Shown here: positions 33,326-40,538 of the stretch, piece by piece | How positions within the stretch are numbered: the first letter of the stretch is position 1 | Layout: the number at the start of each line of letters is the position of its first letter | From: CAYXVF01 sp964468125 | Lineage (GTDB): Bacteria; Myxococcota; XYA12-FULL-58-9; CAYXVF01 | NCBI GenBank assembly: GCA_964468125.1 | Contig: CAYXVF010000040.1 | Span: 1 to 50,635, forward strand | Direction: 5' to 3' | Length of the DNA stretch: 50,635 nt | Notes under the pieces: generated by a model | What the model saw: only the letters and a program-made list of their open reading frames with translations | Told to the model about the DNA's origin: nothing | Databases searched by the model: none | Program-made: the position numbers and the translations under genes

Positions 33326-33640
33326 TCAGGCTGCCTCGAGGAGGGTGAACAAGCGCGGGTCGAGCCGGGTAATGCGCATCCCCAGGCGGGCGGGAGTCGT
33401 GGGCTCGCAGCGCACCACCTCCGCATCCACGTCGAACTCGAGATCGTCGACCTTGAATCTCGCCGAAATCGACTCGCCTTCGTCGAGAGGCTCCGCAGAC
33501 CAGGCGCCAATCCCTGACACAGAGAGGTCCAAACAGAAGGCGACCCAAGTGCGCTCGCGGGCCTGAATGTGCATAGGTTGCCGCAGACGAATGCGCCGTG
33601 CGCCACGCCTCTCTGCAGGCCTCTTGGACTCCTGCTCCAT
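33326..33640 (-). CDS. PilZ-domain protein
   Basis: A 104-residue single-domain protein starting MEQESKRPAERRG at 33640. It has the c-di-GMP-binding arginine motif RRGARRIRLRQP near residue 11 and the second motif DLSVSGIGAW near residue 38, as in stand-alone PilZ adaptors. Family knowledge says such proteins relay c-di-GMP to motility, exopolysaccharide or transcription partners; no partner is adjacent. A hairpin-forming dyad lies just upstream of its start. Confidence 0.85.
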   Translation of the reverse strand: MEQESKRPAERRGARRIRLRQPMHIQARERTWVAFCLDLSVSGIGAWSAEPLDEGESISARFKVDDLEFDVDAEVVRCEPTTPARLGMRITRLDPRLFTLLEAA

Positions 33641-33654
33641 GGCTCTCGTGCTCC

Positions 33655-33671
33655 TCACCCTATTTGGGTGA
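33655..33671. promoter_or_regulatory. Short dyad upstream of the PilZ gene
   Basis: TCACCC and GGGTGA are perfect 6-base arms around TATTT, 15 bases upstream of the PilZ start codon in its 5' region. It may be an operator or a small mRNA hairpin; no factor is suggested. Confidence 0.3.
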
Positions 33672-33757
33672 TCGCAGGGACGGTGGCACTGAGACTGTAA
33701 CGGAAAATCCAGGTCGTTGTAACCCTTCAATTTTACTGTAGGTCTAGGTGGGCGCGA

Positions 33758-34822
33758 TCAGGCGGCGAGGATGCCGTAGCGCGGCAAGATGTCGTCTACG
33801 ACGCTTCGCCGATGGGCTTTTGCGGCGTCGTGAAAGCGCTTCCAGTGGCTGCTCAGAAACTCGTCGCTGTATTTGAACACTCGGCCGTCACCGTTGGCGG
33901 GGATCAGCGCCTGATCGCGCCAGGCTTTGTCGCCCTTGGCGAGGACCGGAAGCTCCGCCGCGCCGATCCCAAAGAGATCGTCGCGGATCGCGCGCAGCCA
34001 CTCGAGATAGCGGGGCCTCGCCTTTGGCTCTTCCAGTGAGCGAAAGAGCTGCTCCATCTCTCCCCGCGCTCGGTCTGGAAGCCCGCTGGTTTTCGCGTCC
34101 GCGTCCCCCGCTTGGTAGGCCTGGAAAACCCGACACAGACTGTCAGCAGCCTCGATGAAGAGAGCGGCGTTGTCTCGCTCGATGCGGCGTCCGATGCCGT
34201 CCGTGTAGCTCCAATTCAGATAGGGAAGGTCCGGATAGGAGAGCGCCTCGCCGTGTCCCAGGGGCAGGACCGTGCGTCGAACCATCCCTTCAAAGAACTT
34301 AGTGACTTTTCGCTCGAAGAAGGGGTCTGGCGCACCGTCGCGTTCGACCCGGTTCACATAGTTCACTTCGTGGGGTACCCCAGCGAACCCTTGGTGCGCC
34401 CAGGTATCAGCGAAGACATGGGCCACGACACCGAGACGGTAGATGCCATAGGCGCGGTCTTTCGAGCCGATCGCGGCGCGCACCATGTCCCAGGCGACCG
34501 GACTGCCCGGTCGGGTGATCATGCGCTCGATGAAGGATCCCTCCGGGTACTTGCCCGCGGGAAGTCCTCCGTTCCCGGGAATGAAATGAAAAGGCACCCA
34601 AACGAGCCGGCTCGGGAGATCCTGGAAGTTCTTGTAGTTGAGCATACGGTGGGCGGTGGCCCGGCGGGAATAGAGTGCGCCGTTGTCGAAACGGACGATA
34701 CCTTCGGTGGTGGCGTCGTCGACGTACTGGGCACAGTGGGCGATGATGTCCGCTTCGTCCGGATCGAATCCCGCTGCCCGCGCGCAGATGTAGGTCACCG
34801 GGTGGTGGAAATCGATCTGCAT
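33758..34822 (-). CDS. DUF6765-like protein of unknown function
   Basis: A 354-residue protein. The ATG at 34822 gives MQIDFHHPVTYICARAAGF; the frame is open further upstream but that part overlaps the broken channel gene. Many conserved-looking His and Asp residues (DFHHPVTY, AHCAQYVDDATT, YRLGVVAHVFADTWAHQGF) suggest a metal-binding helical fold like zinc phospholipase C or S1/P1-type proteins, but no function is established. No signal peptide is visible. It resembles proteins annotated as DUF6765; this recall is not verified. Confidence 0.7.
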   Translation of the reverse strand: MQIDFHHPVTYICARAAGFDPDEADIIAHCAQYVDDATTEGIVRFDNGALYSRRATAHRMLNYKNFQDLPSRLVWVPFHFIPGNGGLPAGKYPEGSFIERMITRPGSPVAWDMVRAAIGSKDRAYGIYRLGVVAHVFADTWAHQGFAGVPHEVNYVNRVERDGAPDPFFERKVTKFFEGMVRRTVLPLGHGEALSYPDLPYLNWSYTDGIGRRIERDNAALFIEAADSLCRVFQAYQAGDADAKTSGLPDRARGEMEQLFRSLEEPKARPRYLEWLRAIRDDLFGIGAAELPVLAKGDKAWRDQALIPANGDGRVFKYSDEFLSSHWKRFHDAAKAHRRSVVDDILPRYGILAA

Positions 34823-34875
34823 CCGACCACCTTCCCTTCCCCGTGTTGCATCTGAGTGTTCGCGGTGTGAACTCT

Positions 34876-35514
34876 TCAGGTTGCGCCGCAGAGCGCTTCG
34901 AGCGTCTTGCGTGCCTCCGGCGTGCTGATCACCATCAGCTCGTAGCCCGGCTCGATCCGTTGCTCGTCCCGGGGCGCGTAGCACCAGGTTGGTTTCCTCG
35001 CCGGTGGCGATCGCGACCATTGAGCCCGCCGAACGACTCCGGCGACGCGACCGCATCGGCCCCGGCCCGGCGCATCTTCTTGTCGAGCGCGTTGTCGAGG
35101 CAACGAACGATGATGCGGAGCTTGGGGTCTGCATTCTCGCGGACATTGCGATGATCAGGTTGTCCTTGTCGCTTTGCGTACACGCGACGATGCCGCGCGC
35201 GCGATCCTCGCGGCGGTTAAGAGAAAGGCGGTGAAATTCGAGAAGAAGAAAATGAACGACCCGATCCCCGCCATCATCAGGACGATCGCGAACGCCTGTG
35301 CGGGGGGATTGCCGCTCACCGGGACGATCTCGCCGTCGCCAACGGTCGTCAGGGTCACCACCGTCATATAGGCTGCGTCGAGAACGCTGACTTCCGCCCC
35401 TCCGATGATCTTGAAGCCGATGATCCGGACGAGCACGACGACGCTCAGGAGCCCCGCGGCCCGCGACAGTGGGTGGCCCGTTCGGCGGAGGAGCTTGATG
35501 GACGGAACAATCAC
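34876..35514 (-). pseudogene. Decayed potassium channel with RCK (TrkA-type) domain
   Basis: Pieces of one two-helix K+ channel with a regulatory RCK domain are spread over three frames. First comes the pore part (LSVVVLVRIIGFKI, TVVTLTTVGDGEIVPV, FFFSNFTAFLLTA), whose filter reads TVGDG where TVGYG or TVGFG is expected. The Rossmann GxGxxG half of RCK is deleted. Another frame continues with RGIVACTQSDKDNLIIAMSA, then a third with ENADPKLRIIVRCLDN and KKMRRAGADAVASPESFGG. The end returns as DEQRIEPGYELMVISTPEA and stops at 34876. At least three frame changes plus a deletion make it non-functional. The start is uncertain (GTG 35514 or 35580). Confidence 0.85.
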
Positions 35515-35696
35515 GGCTCCTTCATAGCGCAGGTTGTCGAAGAGAGGTAAATCCCCAGCGGGACCCTGGGGCCGCTTCACAGTTCTTCACACTCGCAAAA
35601 AACTTCCTCAACGCCCGGGGGGCACCGTCAAACTGTGGCCGATGGCGGTCACCGCACCCGGACACGCGGTTCGGTGCGAAGAGAACGGAGAAGATC

Positions 35697-36140
35697 ATGA
35701 AGAAGACCATCACCATCGCATTGCTCGCAGCGGTTCCCCTCGTCGCGGTCGGCTCGGGCATGGCCTACGCCCATTGGGGCAAGGATCGCCACGTGGAGCG
35801 GGCGCAGAGGTTCATCAAGTGGCGCGTCAACGACATGCTCGACGAAATCGACGCCACCGACGAACAGTCCGAGAGGGTGAACGCGGTCGTCGACGGACTC
35901 ATCCGGGACGCGATTCCGATGATCGAGGAGCATCGCCGAGCCCGCGGTGAGTTCAAGGAGATGTTCTTCTCCGACACCGATCCTGAGCAGGTCCACGCGG
36001 CGATCGACCAGCGGATGGCGAAGTTCAGTGAGCTCGCCCACAAGGCTGCCGACGCCGCCCTGGAAGTGCGCGGGACTTTGACCCCCGAGCAGCTCGACGA
36101 GCTGAAGGAGCTTCTGCCCGAACGGCCTTACCGTCACTGA
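35697..36140 (+). CDS. Spy/CpxP-like periplasmic protein
   Basis: A 147-residue exported protein. The signal peptide MKKTITIALLAAVPLVAVGSGMAYA is followed by a helical body rich in Glu, Arg and His, ending in LTPEQLDELKELL, a form of the LTxxQ motif of the Spy/CpxP/CnrX group. These periplasmic proteins sense metals or misfolded proteins and restrain a sensor kinase. GGAG lies 6 bases upstream of the ATG. It is followed 122 bases later by a response regulator and histidine kinase, so it is probably both sensor accessory and target of that system. Histidines (AHWGKDRH at the mature N-terminus, EEHRRARG) could bind metal. Confidence 0.83.
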   Translation: MKKTITIALLAAVPLVAVGSGMAYAHWGKDRHVERAQRFIKWRVNDMLDEIDATDEQSERVNAVVDGLIRDAIPMIEEHRRARGEFKEMFFSDTDPEQVHAAIDQRMAKFSELAHKAADAALEVRGTLTPEQLDELKELLPERPYRH

Positions 36141-36168
36141 TGGGCCTGGCAAGAATGGCGACACAAAC

Positions 36169-36200
36169 GCTCTCTCGAGGCCTTCGAGGTGCGAGAGAGC
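36169..36200. promoter_or_regulatory. Hairpin between the Spy-like gene and the two-component genes
   Basis: GCTCTCTCG (36169-36177) and CGAGAGAGC (36192-36200) are perfect 9-base arms around a 14-base loop that itself holds AGGCCTTCGAGG. No T run follows, so it is not a classical terminator. It may be an mRNA processing or attenuation hairpin separating a highly expressed spy-like gene from the regulators, or a regulator binding dyad. Confidence 0.5.
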
Positions 36201-36262
36201 GGCTCGTGTCGCTCCCATGCGAAAAGAAGTCTATCCCTGGGATTTTTGCTAGCGTTTCGGCC

Positions 36263-36964
36263 ATGAGCGACGGATCGACCACGATGGCCCTCCTCATCGA
36301 GGATGACGAGCGACTCGCTGCTTTGACCACTGAGTACCTCGGTGGCAACGGAGTTGCAGTGACCCATCGGCCGAACGCGGAGGAGGGACTCGGCGAGTTG
36401 CGGGAGGTGCGATACGACGTGGTACTGCTCGACCTGATGCTCCCGGGGATGGACGGACTCGAAGCCTGCCGGCGTATCCGAGAGATCTCGGATGTGCCGA
36501 TCATCGTGCTCACCGCCCGAGGCGAAGAGGCGGACCGGGTGATGGGCCTCGAGCTCGGCGCCGACGACTACCTGAGCAAACCCTTCTCACCTCGCGAGCT
36601 CCTCGCGCGAATCCGGGCACTCCTGCGTCGGGCCCGAGGGCAAGCGGGACCGGCCGTGCGGGCGGTGCAGAGCGCTGGGGTTCAGGTGGATCCGGCGCGT
36701 CGGGAAGCGCGCTATGGCTGCGAGCTCCTCGATCTCACGGGCTACGAGCTCGACCTCCTGCGGGTTCTCGTGGAGCGAGCCGGTCGCGTGCAGTCGCGGG
36801 AGGCTCTGATGGAGTCGGTCCGAGGGAACGCCGACGAGAGCTACGACCGCACCGTCGATGTGCACGTTTCGCGCTTGCGCCACAAACTCGATGCGGCCGG
36901 AGCCCCCAAGGGGCTGATCAAGACGGTGCGCGGCGTCGGATACGTCCTGGTGGAGGAGAGCTGA
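36263..36964 (+). CDS. OmpR/PhoB-family response regulator
   Basis: A 233-residue regulator starting MSDGSTTMALLIEDD. The receiver domain has the acidic pair in LIEDDERL, phospho-acceptor Asp57 in LLDLMLPGMDG, Thr in IVLTARGEEADR and Lys in DYLSKPFSPREL. The C-terminal winged helix has the usual LDLTGYELDLLRVLVERAG and RTVDVHVSRLRHKLDAAG ending in TVRGVGYVL. It is closest in style to CpxR/RstA. Its TGA overlaps the kinase ATG by one base. Confidence 0.93.
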   Translation: MSDGSTTMALLIEDDERLAALTTEYLGGNGVAVTHRPNAEEGLGELREVRYDVVLLDLMLPGMDGLEACRRIREISDVPIIVLTARGEEADRVMGLELGADDYLSKPFSPRELLARIRALLRRARGQAGPAVRAVQSAGVQVDPARREARYGCELLDLTGYELDLLRVLVERAGRVQSREALMESVRGNADESYDRTVDVHVSRLRHKLDAAGAPKGLIKTVRGVGYVLVEES

Positions 36965-38286
36965 TGCGTGGGCTCTTCGCGCAGGTCTACCTGCATGGAT
37001 TGCTGCTGCTGGCGACCGTCGTGCTCAGCACGTTCGTCGTCGGCTTTCTGACGAGCGGAGGAGAGCGTCGCGGCGAGCTCGGACGGGCCGCGCGCTACGT
37101 CGCTGCGCAGCTCGGTGACCGCTGGGAGGACCGGGACGCACTTCTGGCGGAGCTCGAACGCCAGCACCGCAGCTTCGGCCATTCGATCGCCGCCTACGAC
37201 CGAACGGGAGCGCTTCTCGGGAGCGCCGGAGACAGTCAGTTGCCACTGCTGAGTGACGAGGACCTCACGCGCCTGTTCGAGGATGGAGAGGTGCTCTGGC
37301 TTCGGCCGCACTCCATGGCCGCTCCGATCCGAAGGGGTGAGCGAGTGGTGGGATACGCGGTCGGGCGTAGTCCCTTTGCGGACGACCGGAGGCCCCTTCG
37401 CGCCGTCGCGGTGATCGCCACCATCGCGTCCGTCCTTGCGCTCGTTTCGATCCCGCTCGTGAAGCGCATCGTTCGACCCTTGCGCGTGATCGGCGATACG
37501 ACCCGGACCCTCGGCGAGGGGGACCTGTCCGCCCGCACCGGCCTCGACCGGCGCGACGAGATCGGCCAGCTCGCCCGCCAGGTCGACGACATGGCGGAGA
37601 GTCTCGAGCGTTCCTCGAAGATCGAGCGCGAGCTTCTCGCGAATGTTTCACACGAGCTCCGTACCCCGATGGCACGTCTCCGGGTGGCGCTCGAGCTCGC
37701 GGGAGAAGTGGGGGACGATCGTCGCGCCGAGCTTCTCGCGGACGCTTTGCGCGATGTGGACGAGGTCGACGCCCTCACCGAAGACATTCTGATGTCCGCG
37801 CGGCTCGAGCGCGGGGGGGCGCTCGTTCCGGAGGAGCACGAGGTCGGGCCCTGGATCGAGTCGATCCTCGAAGGCGCTCGACGCTCCTGGCCCGGACGCT
37901 CGCTCGTTCTCGCGGGTGGAGCCGGGCGCGCCCGTTTCGACGCCAAGTGGCTCGGGCGCGCCGTCGCGAACGTGGTGGAAAACGCCCTGAAGTACTCCGA
38001 GGACGAGGTGACGGTTTCGGTCCAGGAAGAGGATGGGCTCGCGATCACGGTGCGGGACAGGGGGATCGGGATTCCCGAGGCGGAGCGGGAGCGGATCTTC
38101 GCGGCGTTCTATCGCGTCGGCGAAGGCAGCGGCGGTCGGCGCGGCGGCTTTGGCCTCGGCCTGACCCTCGCCCGCCGCGTGGTCAAGGCCCATGGGGGCC
38201 GCTTGCGTCTCGAGAGCGAGGAGGGGCGGGGCAGTACCTTCACCCTCCAGATTCCTAAGGCGCCACCGCTCGGCTCTTCGGTCTAG
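36964..38286 (+). CDS. Sensor histidine kinase (CpxA/RstB-like)
   Basis: A 440-residue membrane kinase. Two transmembrane helices (LHGLLLLATVVLSTFVVGFL near residue 10 and VAVIATIASVLALVSIPLV near residue 150) enclose a periplasmic sensor of about 110 residues. A HAMP linker follows (IVRPLRVIGDTTRTLGEGDLSAR), then the phosphorylated His230 in LLANVSHELRTPMARL, the N box NVVENALKYSED, G1 DRGIGIPEAERERIF and G2 GGFGLGLTLARRVV. Layout with an upstream Spy/CpxP-like gene suggests an envelope-stress or metal-sensing system like CpxPRA. It converges on the small gene at 38310 with a 23-base gap. Confidence 0.93.
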   Translation: MRGLFAQVYLHGLLLLATVVLSTFVVGFLTSGGERRGELGRAARYVAAQLGDRWEDRDALLAELERQHRSFGHSIAAYDRTGALLGSAGDSQLPLLSDEDLTRLFEDGEVLWLRPHSMAAPIRRGERVVGYAVGRSPFADDRRPLRAVAVIATIASVLALVSIPLVKRIVRPLRVIGDTTRTLGEGDLSARTGLDRRDEIGQLARQVDDMAESLERSSKIERELLANVSHELRTPMARLRVALELAGEVGDDRRAELLADALRDVDEVDALTEDILMSARLERGGALVPEEHEVGPWIESILEGARRSWPGRSLVLAGGAGRARFDAKWLGRAVANVVENALKYSEDEVTVSVQEEDGLAITVRDRGIGIPEAERERIFAAFYRVGEGSGGRRGGFGLGLTLARRVVKAHGGRLRLESEEGRGSTFTLQIPKAPPLGSSV

Positions 38287-38309
38287 GGCGCATCTCACAC
38301 CCCCGGACT

Positions 38310-38558
38310 TCAGCCGGGCTCGAGCTCCCGGAGCCACGCACTGAGCTCCGGGAGCTCACGAGCCAGCGCGTCGAGATCGACGTCACGTCCCTGAAGGTCG
38401 ACGGCGCGCGGGCCCCCGGGCTCGAGGAAGACCACCGCTGCGGGCGAGCGTCGGTAGGTCGCGTGAGCTTTTCCGACCCACCGCTCTTGCTCCACGACCA
38501 CGGCGAAGGCACCGCGGGCGGTGCGAATGGGTCCCTCGATCGTCAGTGCTCCGGTCAT
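38310..38558 (-). CDS. Small protein of unknown function
   Basis: An 82-residue protein, MTGALTIEGPIRTARGAFAV at its start, with alternating beta-like segments (AFAVVVEQERWVGKAHA, AAVVFLEPGG) and an acidic helical end. No family recognised, no signal or membrane segment. Its ATG overlaps the stop of the DUF2953-like gene by 4 bases (ATGA), so it is co-translated as the last gene of the long minus-strand run and is likely to act with that protein. Confidence 0.65.
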   Translation of the reverse strand: MTGALTIEGPIRTARGAFAVVVEQERWVGKAHATYRRSPAAVVFLEPGGPRAVDLQGRDVDLDALARELPELSAWLRELEPG

Positions 38559-39127
38559 TTCCGTCGCCTCGCGACCCGAAACAGAAGGCGCACGGTGCGC
38601 GGTCGAAGGACGGGCACGAGCACCGTCCCCAGGAGAAAGAGCGGTCGAAACGCGAGGGCCGCGACGAGGTCGACAAAGAGCATCGACTCGGCGAAGCTCG
38701 GGCGCATGCGAAAGTCCGGATGCCGCTCACTGGCGAGGACCGCCGGCGGGCCAATGGCGCCCCAGAGCATGCCCGTATCCGCCGGGTCGTCGAGGCCAAC
38801 CAAGACGTCGCCGCTCAGGCGCGAGAGGTGCACCTGACGGGCGAGGCGGCCGAGGAGCTCGAGGACCAGATCCAGGAGGCGTCGGCCATCGTCGAAGGAG
38901 GGCGCGCGGAATCCTCCGGCGCGTTCCTCCTCTTCTTCGTCTTCTTCTTCGTCCTCGTCGCCGTCGCGATCAAAGCGAACGCGGACCCAGCCGAAAAGGG
39001 CACGTGCTTCGACCTGAGCGGCGGTGCCGCCGTCGTGATGGACCGTGGCGACGAGCTCGATCCGCAGCGCGAGCACCAGGAGGACGAGCGCAGCGAGGGC
39101 GGCCAGTACCGCCAGAGCCGCGATCAC
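38555..39127 (-). CDS. DUF2953-like membrane protein
   Basis: A 190-residue protein with an N-terminal helix (ALAVLAALAALVLLVLALRI), the strand ELVATVHHDGGTAAQVEARALFGWVRVRF, an acidic stretch (EDEEEDEEEEE) and a hydrophobic region near residue 150-175. The pattern matches DUF2953 proteins such as Bacillus YtfI, which is next to ytfJ/gerW. Here too it follows a GerW-like gene, with a 4-base ATGA overlap, supporting the assignment. Probably a membrane partner of the GerW-like protein. Confidence 0.7.
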   Translation of the reverse strand: MIAALAVLAALAALVLLVLALRIELVATVHHDGGTAAQVEARALFGWVRVRFDRDGDEDEEEDEEEEERAGGFRAPSFDDGRRLLDLVLELLGRLARQVHLSRLSGDVLVGLDDPADTGMLWGAIGPPAVLASERHPDFRMRPSFAESMLFVDLVAALAFRPLFLLGTVLVPVLRPRTVRLLFRVARRRK

Positions 39128-39489
39128 TCGCCTTCGTTCTCGCTCTTTTCGGCGAGCTTCTTGTCGTCCTTGTTGGGGCCGATGAGCTTGGCCCGGGCGA
39201 GCTCACCGACCGTGTCGGCGACCTTGCCGAGGGCGGAGCTCGACATCTTGACCGTCTCCATACGAGCGCCGCGCTCGTCGAGGATCACCACCGCGACCGG
39301 CTTCACCCCGCCGCCGCCGCCCATGCCGCCGCTCTCTTGGCTGGTGCCGACACCAAAGCCAAAGCCCAGGCTCACGAGGGGCACCACCGTCGTCTTGCCG
39401 AGCTCGATCGGCTCACCCACCACCGACTTGGAGCTCAACATCTTCTCGAGCTCCTCCACCGCGGATTGAAACAGCTTGGTTACGTCCAT
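39124..39489 (-). CDS. GerW/YtfJ-family protein
   Basis: A 121-residue protein starting MDVTKLFQSAVEELEKML with GGGAGGG ribosome site. The YtfJ/GerW hallmarks are present: VVGEPIELGKTTVVPLVSLGFGFGVG, then a Gly-rich loop (SGGMGGGGGV) and KPVAVVILDERGARM. In Bacillus GerW acts in spore germination, but the family occurs widely in non-sporulating bacteria with unknown role. Its stop overlaps the DUF2953-like start, repeating the ytfJ-ytfI pairing of Firmicutes. It lies 11 bases after the kinase gene, so it may belong to the same transcript as the peptide system. Confidence 0.82.
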   Translation of the reverse strand: MDVTKLFQSAVEELEKMLSSKSVVGEPIELGKTTVVPLVSLGFGFGVGTSQESGGMGGGGGVKPVAVVILDERGARMETVKMSSSALGKVADTVGELARAKLIGPNKDDKKLAEKSENEGE

Positions 39490-39500
39490 GATTTCCCTCC

Positions 39501-40364
39501 CTAGTTGTTCCCTCTCACCATCTCTAGGATAGGGCAACCGAGGGTCATTGCGAATCGAAAGCCTGGCACTGAGTGACTCAGCTCGGTCAACGCGCTGAGG
39601 TGACAATCCATCGCCGGAGTGTGGAAAACCGGGATCGAGGTGCAAGCAACGAGCTCGTCGCGCAACGCCTCAGGGGACAATCGCGTGATCCGATTCTCTT
39701 TGCTCTGCGCGATGAGATAGAGTGCGACGAGAGGGGCGCTCTCGTTGAGTGCAGCGCCCAGGCTGCTGGCCCACGGAGTCCCCCAAGCCTGGTAGCCCGA
39801 CGCGCTCCGCCGCATGATCACCCGCTCGTCGCTGAGAATCGCGCCATGGCGCTCGAGCTTGCGCGCAACCGTCGACTTGCCAACGCCTGACCTACCCACA
39901 AACACGTGCGCAGCGCCGTCGATCACCGCGGCAGCCGCATGCAGCACCACGCCGTCGTCCAGCGCGAGCAAGGTGCCAAGAAAATCGAGGGGGTAGGAGA
40001 ACAGCGGAGCGTGGCGGGACGGCGGCGGCGATTGTGACGCAACGGTGAGCGAGAGCCGCCGCTCGGCACTGATCCAAGTCAGGGCGGCGAGCTCGTCGGG
40101 AGCGCCGGTGCGGCTGATGAAGCACGGGCCGTCGGTGCTCGGGTAAACGCGCCAGGGACCGGCGTCGAGCTGCGGGGGAGCAGCAAAGCGTGGGAGCAGG
40201 CCGAGAGTGCAGTCGACCCCGATACCTATTGCAGGTTCCCGGCTAAAGAAGGGGGCATAGGTGCGGGGGACGCGCGGAGTGGGGTCGAGCCCGCTCGCAT
40301 GGACCACGAACGAAATGCCTGCAATTGTGATCGTGTAAAGGTCCGACGGCCCGACCGTCGTCAC
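39501..40364 (-). CDS. HPr-kinase-like protein, peptide-maturation associated
   Basis: A 287-residue protein of the HprK/PEPCK-like P-loop group. The core is VVLHAAAAVIDGAAHVFVGRSGVGKSTVARKL, with Walker A Lys163, followed by GAILSDERVIM, the usual layout of HprK-like proteins in peptide clusters. The true HprK N-terminal domain is replaced by about 130 residues of beta-rich sequence. The GTG start overlaps the TGA of the peptide gene (GTGA), so it is translated from the same message directly after it. HprK homologues in lasso peptide clusters phosphorylate the C-terminal Ser of the precursor; this peptide also ends in Ser. That role here is inference. It is normal in length for the group, and conserved acid residues of the P-loop appear intact. 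Confidence 0.78.
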   Translation of the reverse strand: MTTVGPSDLYTITIAGISFVVHASGLDPTPRVPRTYAPFFSREPAIGIGVDCTLGLLPRFAAPPQLDAGPWRVYPSTDGPCFISRTGAPDELAALTWISAERRLSLTVASQSPPPSRHAPLFSYPLDFLGTLLALDDGVVLHAAAAVIDGAAHVFVGRSGVGKSTVARKLERHGAILSDERVIMRRSASGYQAWGTPWASSLGAALNESAPLVALYLIAQSKENRITRLSPEALRDELVACTSIPVFHTPAMDCHLSALTELSHSVPGFRFAMTLGCPILEMVRGNN

Positions 40365-40537
40365 GAGCCCGAATCAAAACAACCGCCGGAAGGGTCGCAG
40401 GCGAAGCCGCTGCGTCCCCCAACCTGTTGGCCGGTGGCTACGCAAGACGACGCAAGGGTCTCCTCCGCGTTCATCTCGACTACGCGTGCCTTGGGCTTGT
40501 TGTAGGGCTTCTTCCGAGCCGAATCTTCGTTGCTCAT
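40361..40537 (-). CDS. Candidate ribosomally made precursor peptide (58 residues)
   Basis: A short gene starting MSNEDSARKKPYNKPKARVV. The start has an excellent AAAGGAG site six bases upstream and lies one base after the radical SAM stop; the TGA overlaps the kinase GTG. The N-terminal half is charged, contains YNKP at 12-15 (like the YxxP recognition element of lasso-type leaders), and leads into VVEMNAEETLA. The C-terminal half is Gly/Ser-rich with Cys32 (ASSCVATGQQ), Cys47 and Cys53 (FACDPSGGCFDSGS) and ends in Ser58. The leader/core change is near residue 29-31. With a PqqD-like protein, a radical SAM/SPASM enzyme and a kinase next to it, it fits a modified-peptide precursor. No similarity to a named precursor family is recognised. 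Confidence 0.78.
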   Translation of the reverse strand: MSNEDSARKKPYNKPKARVVEMNAEETLASSCVATGQQVGGRSGFACDPSGGCFDSGS

Positions 40538-40538
40538 G

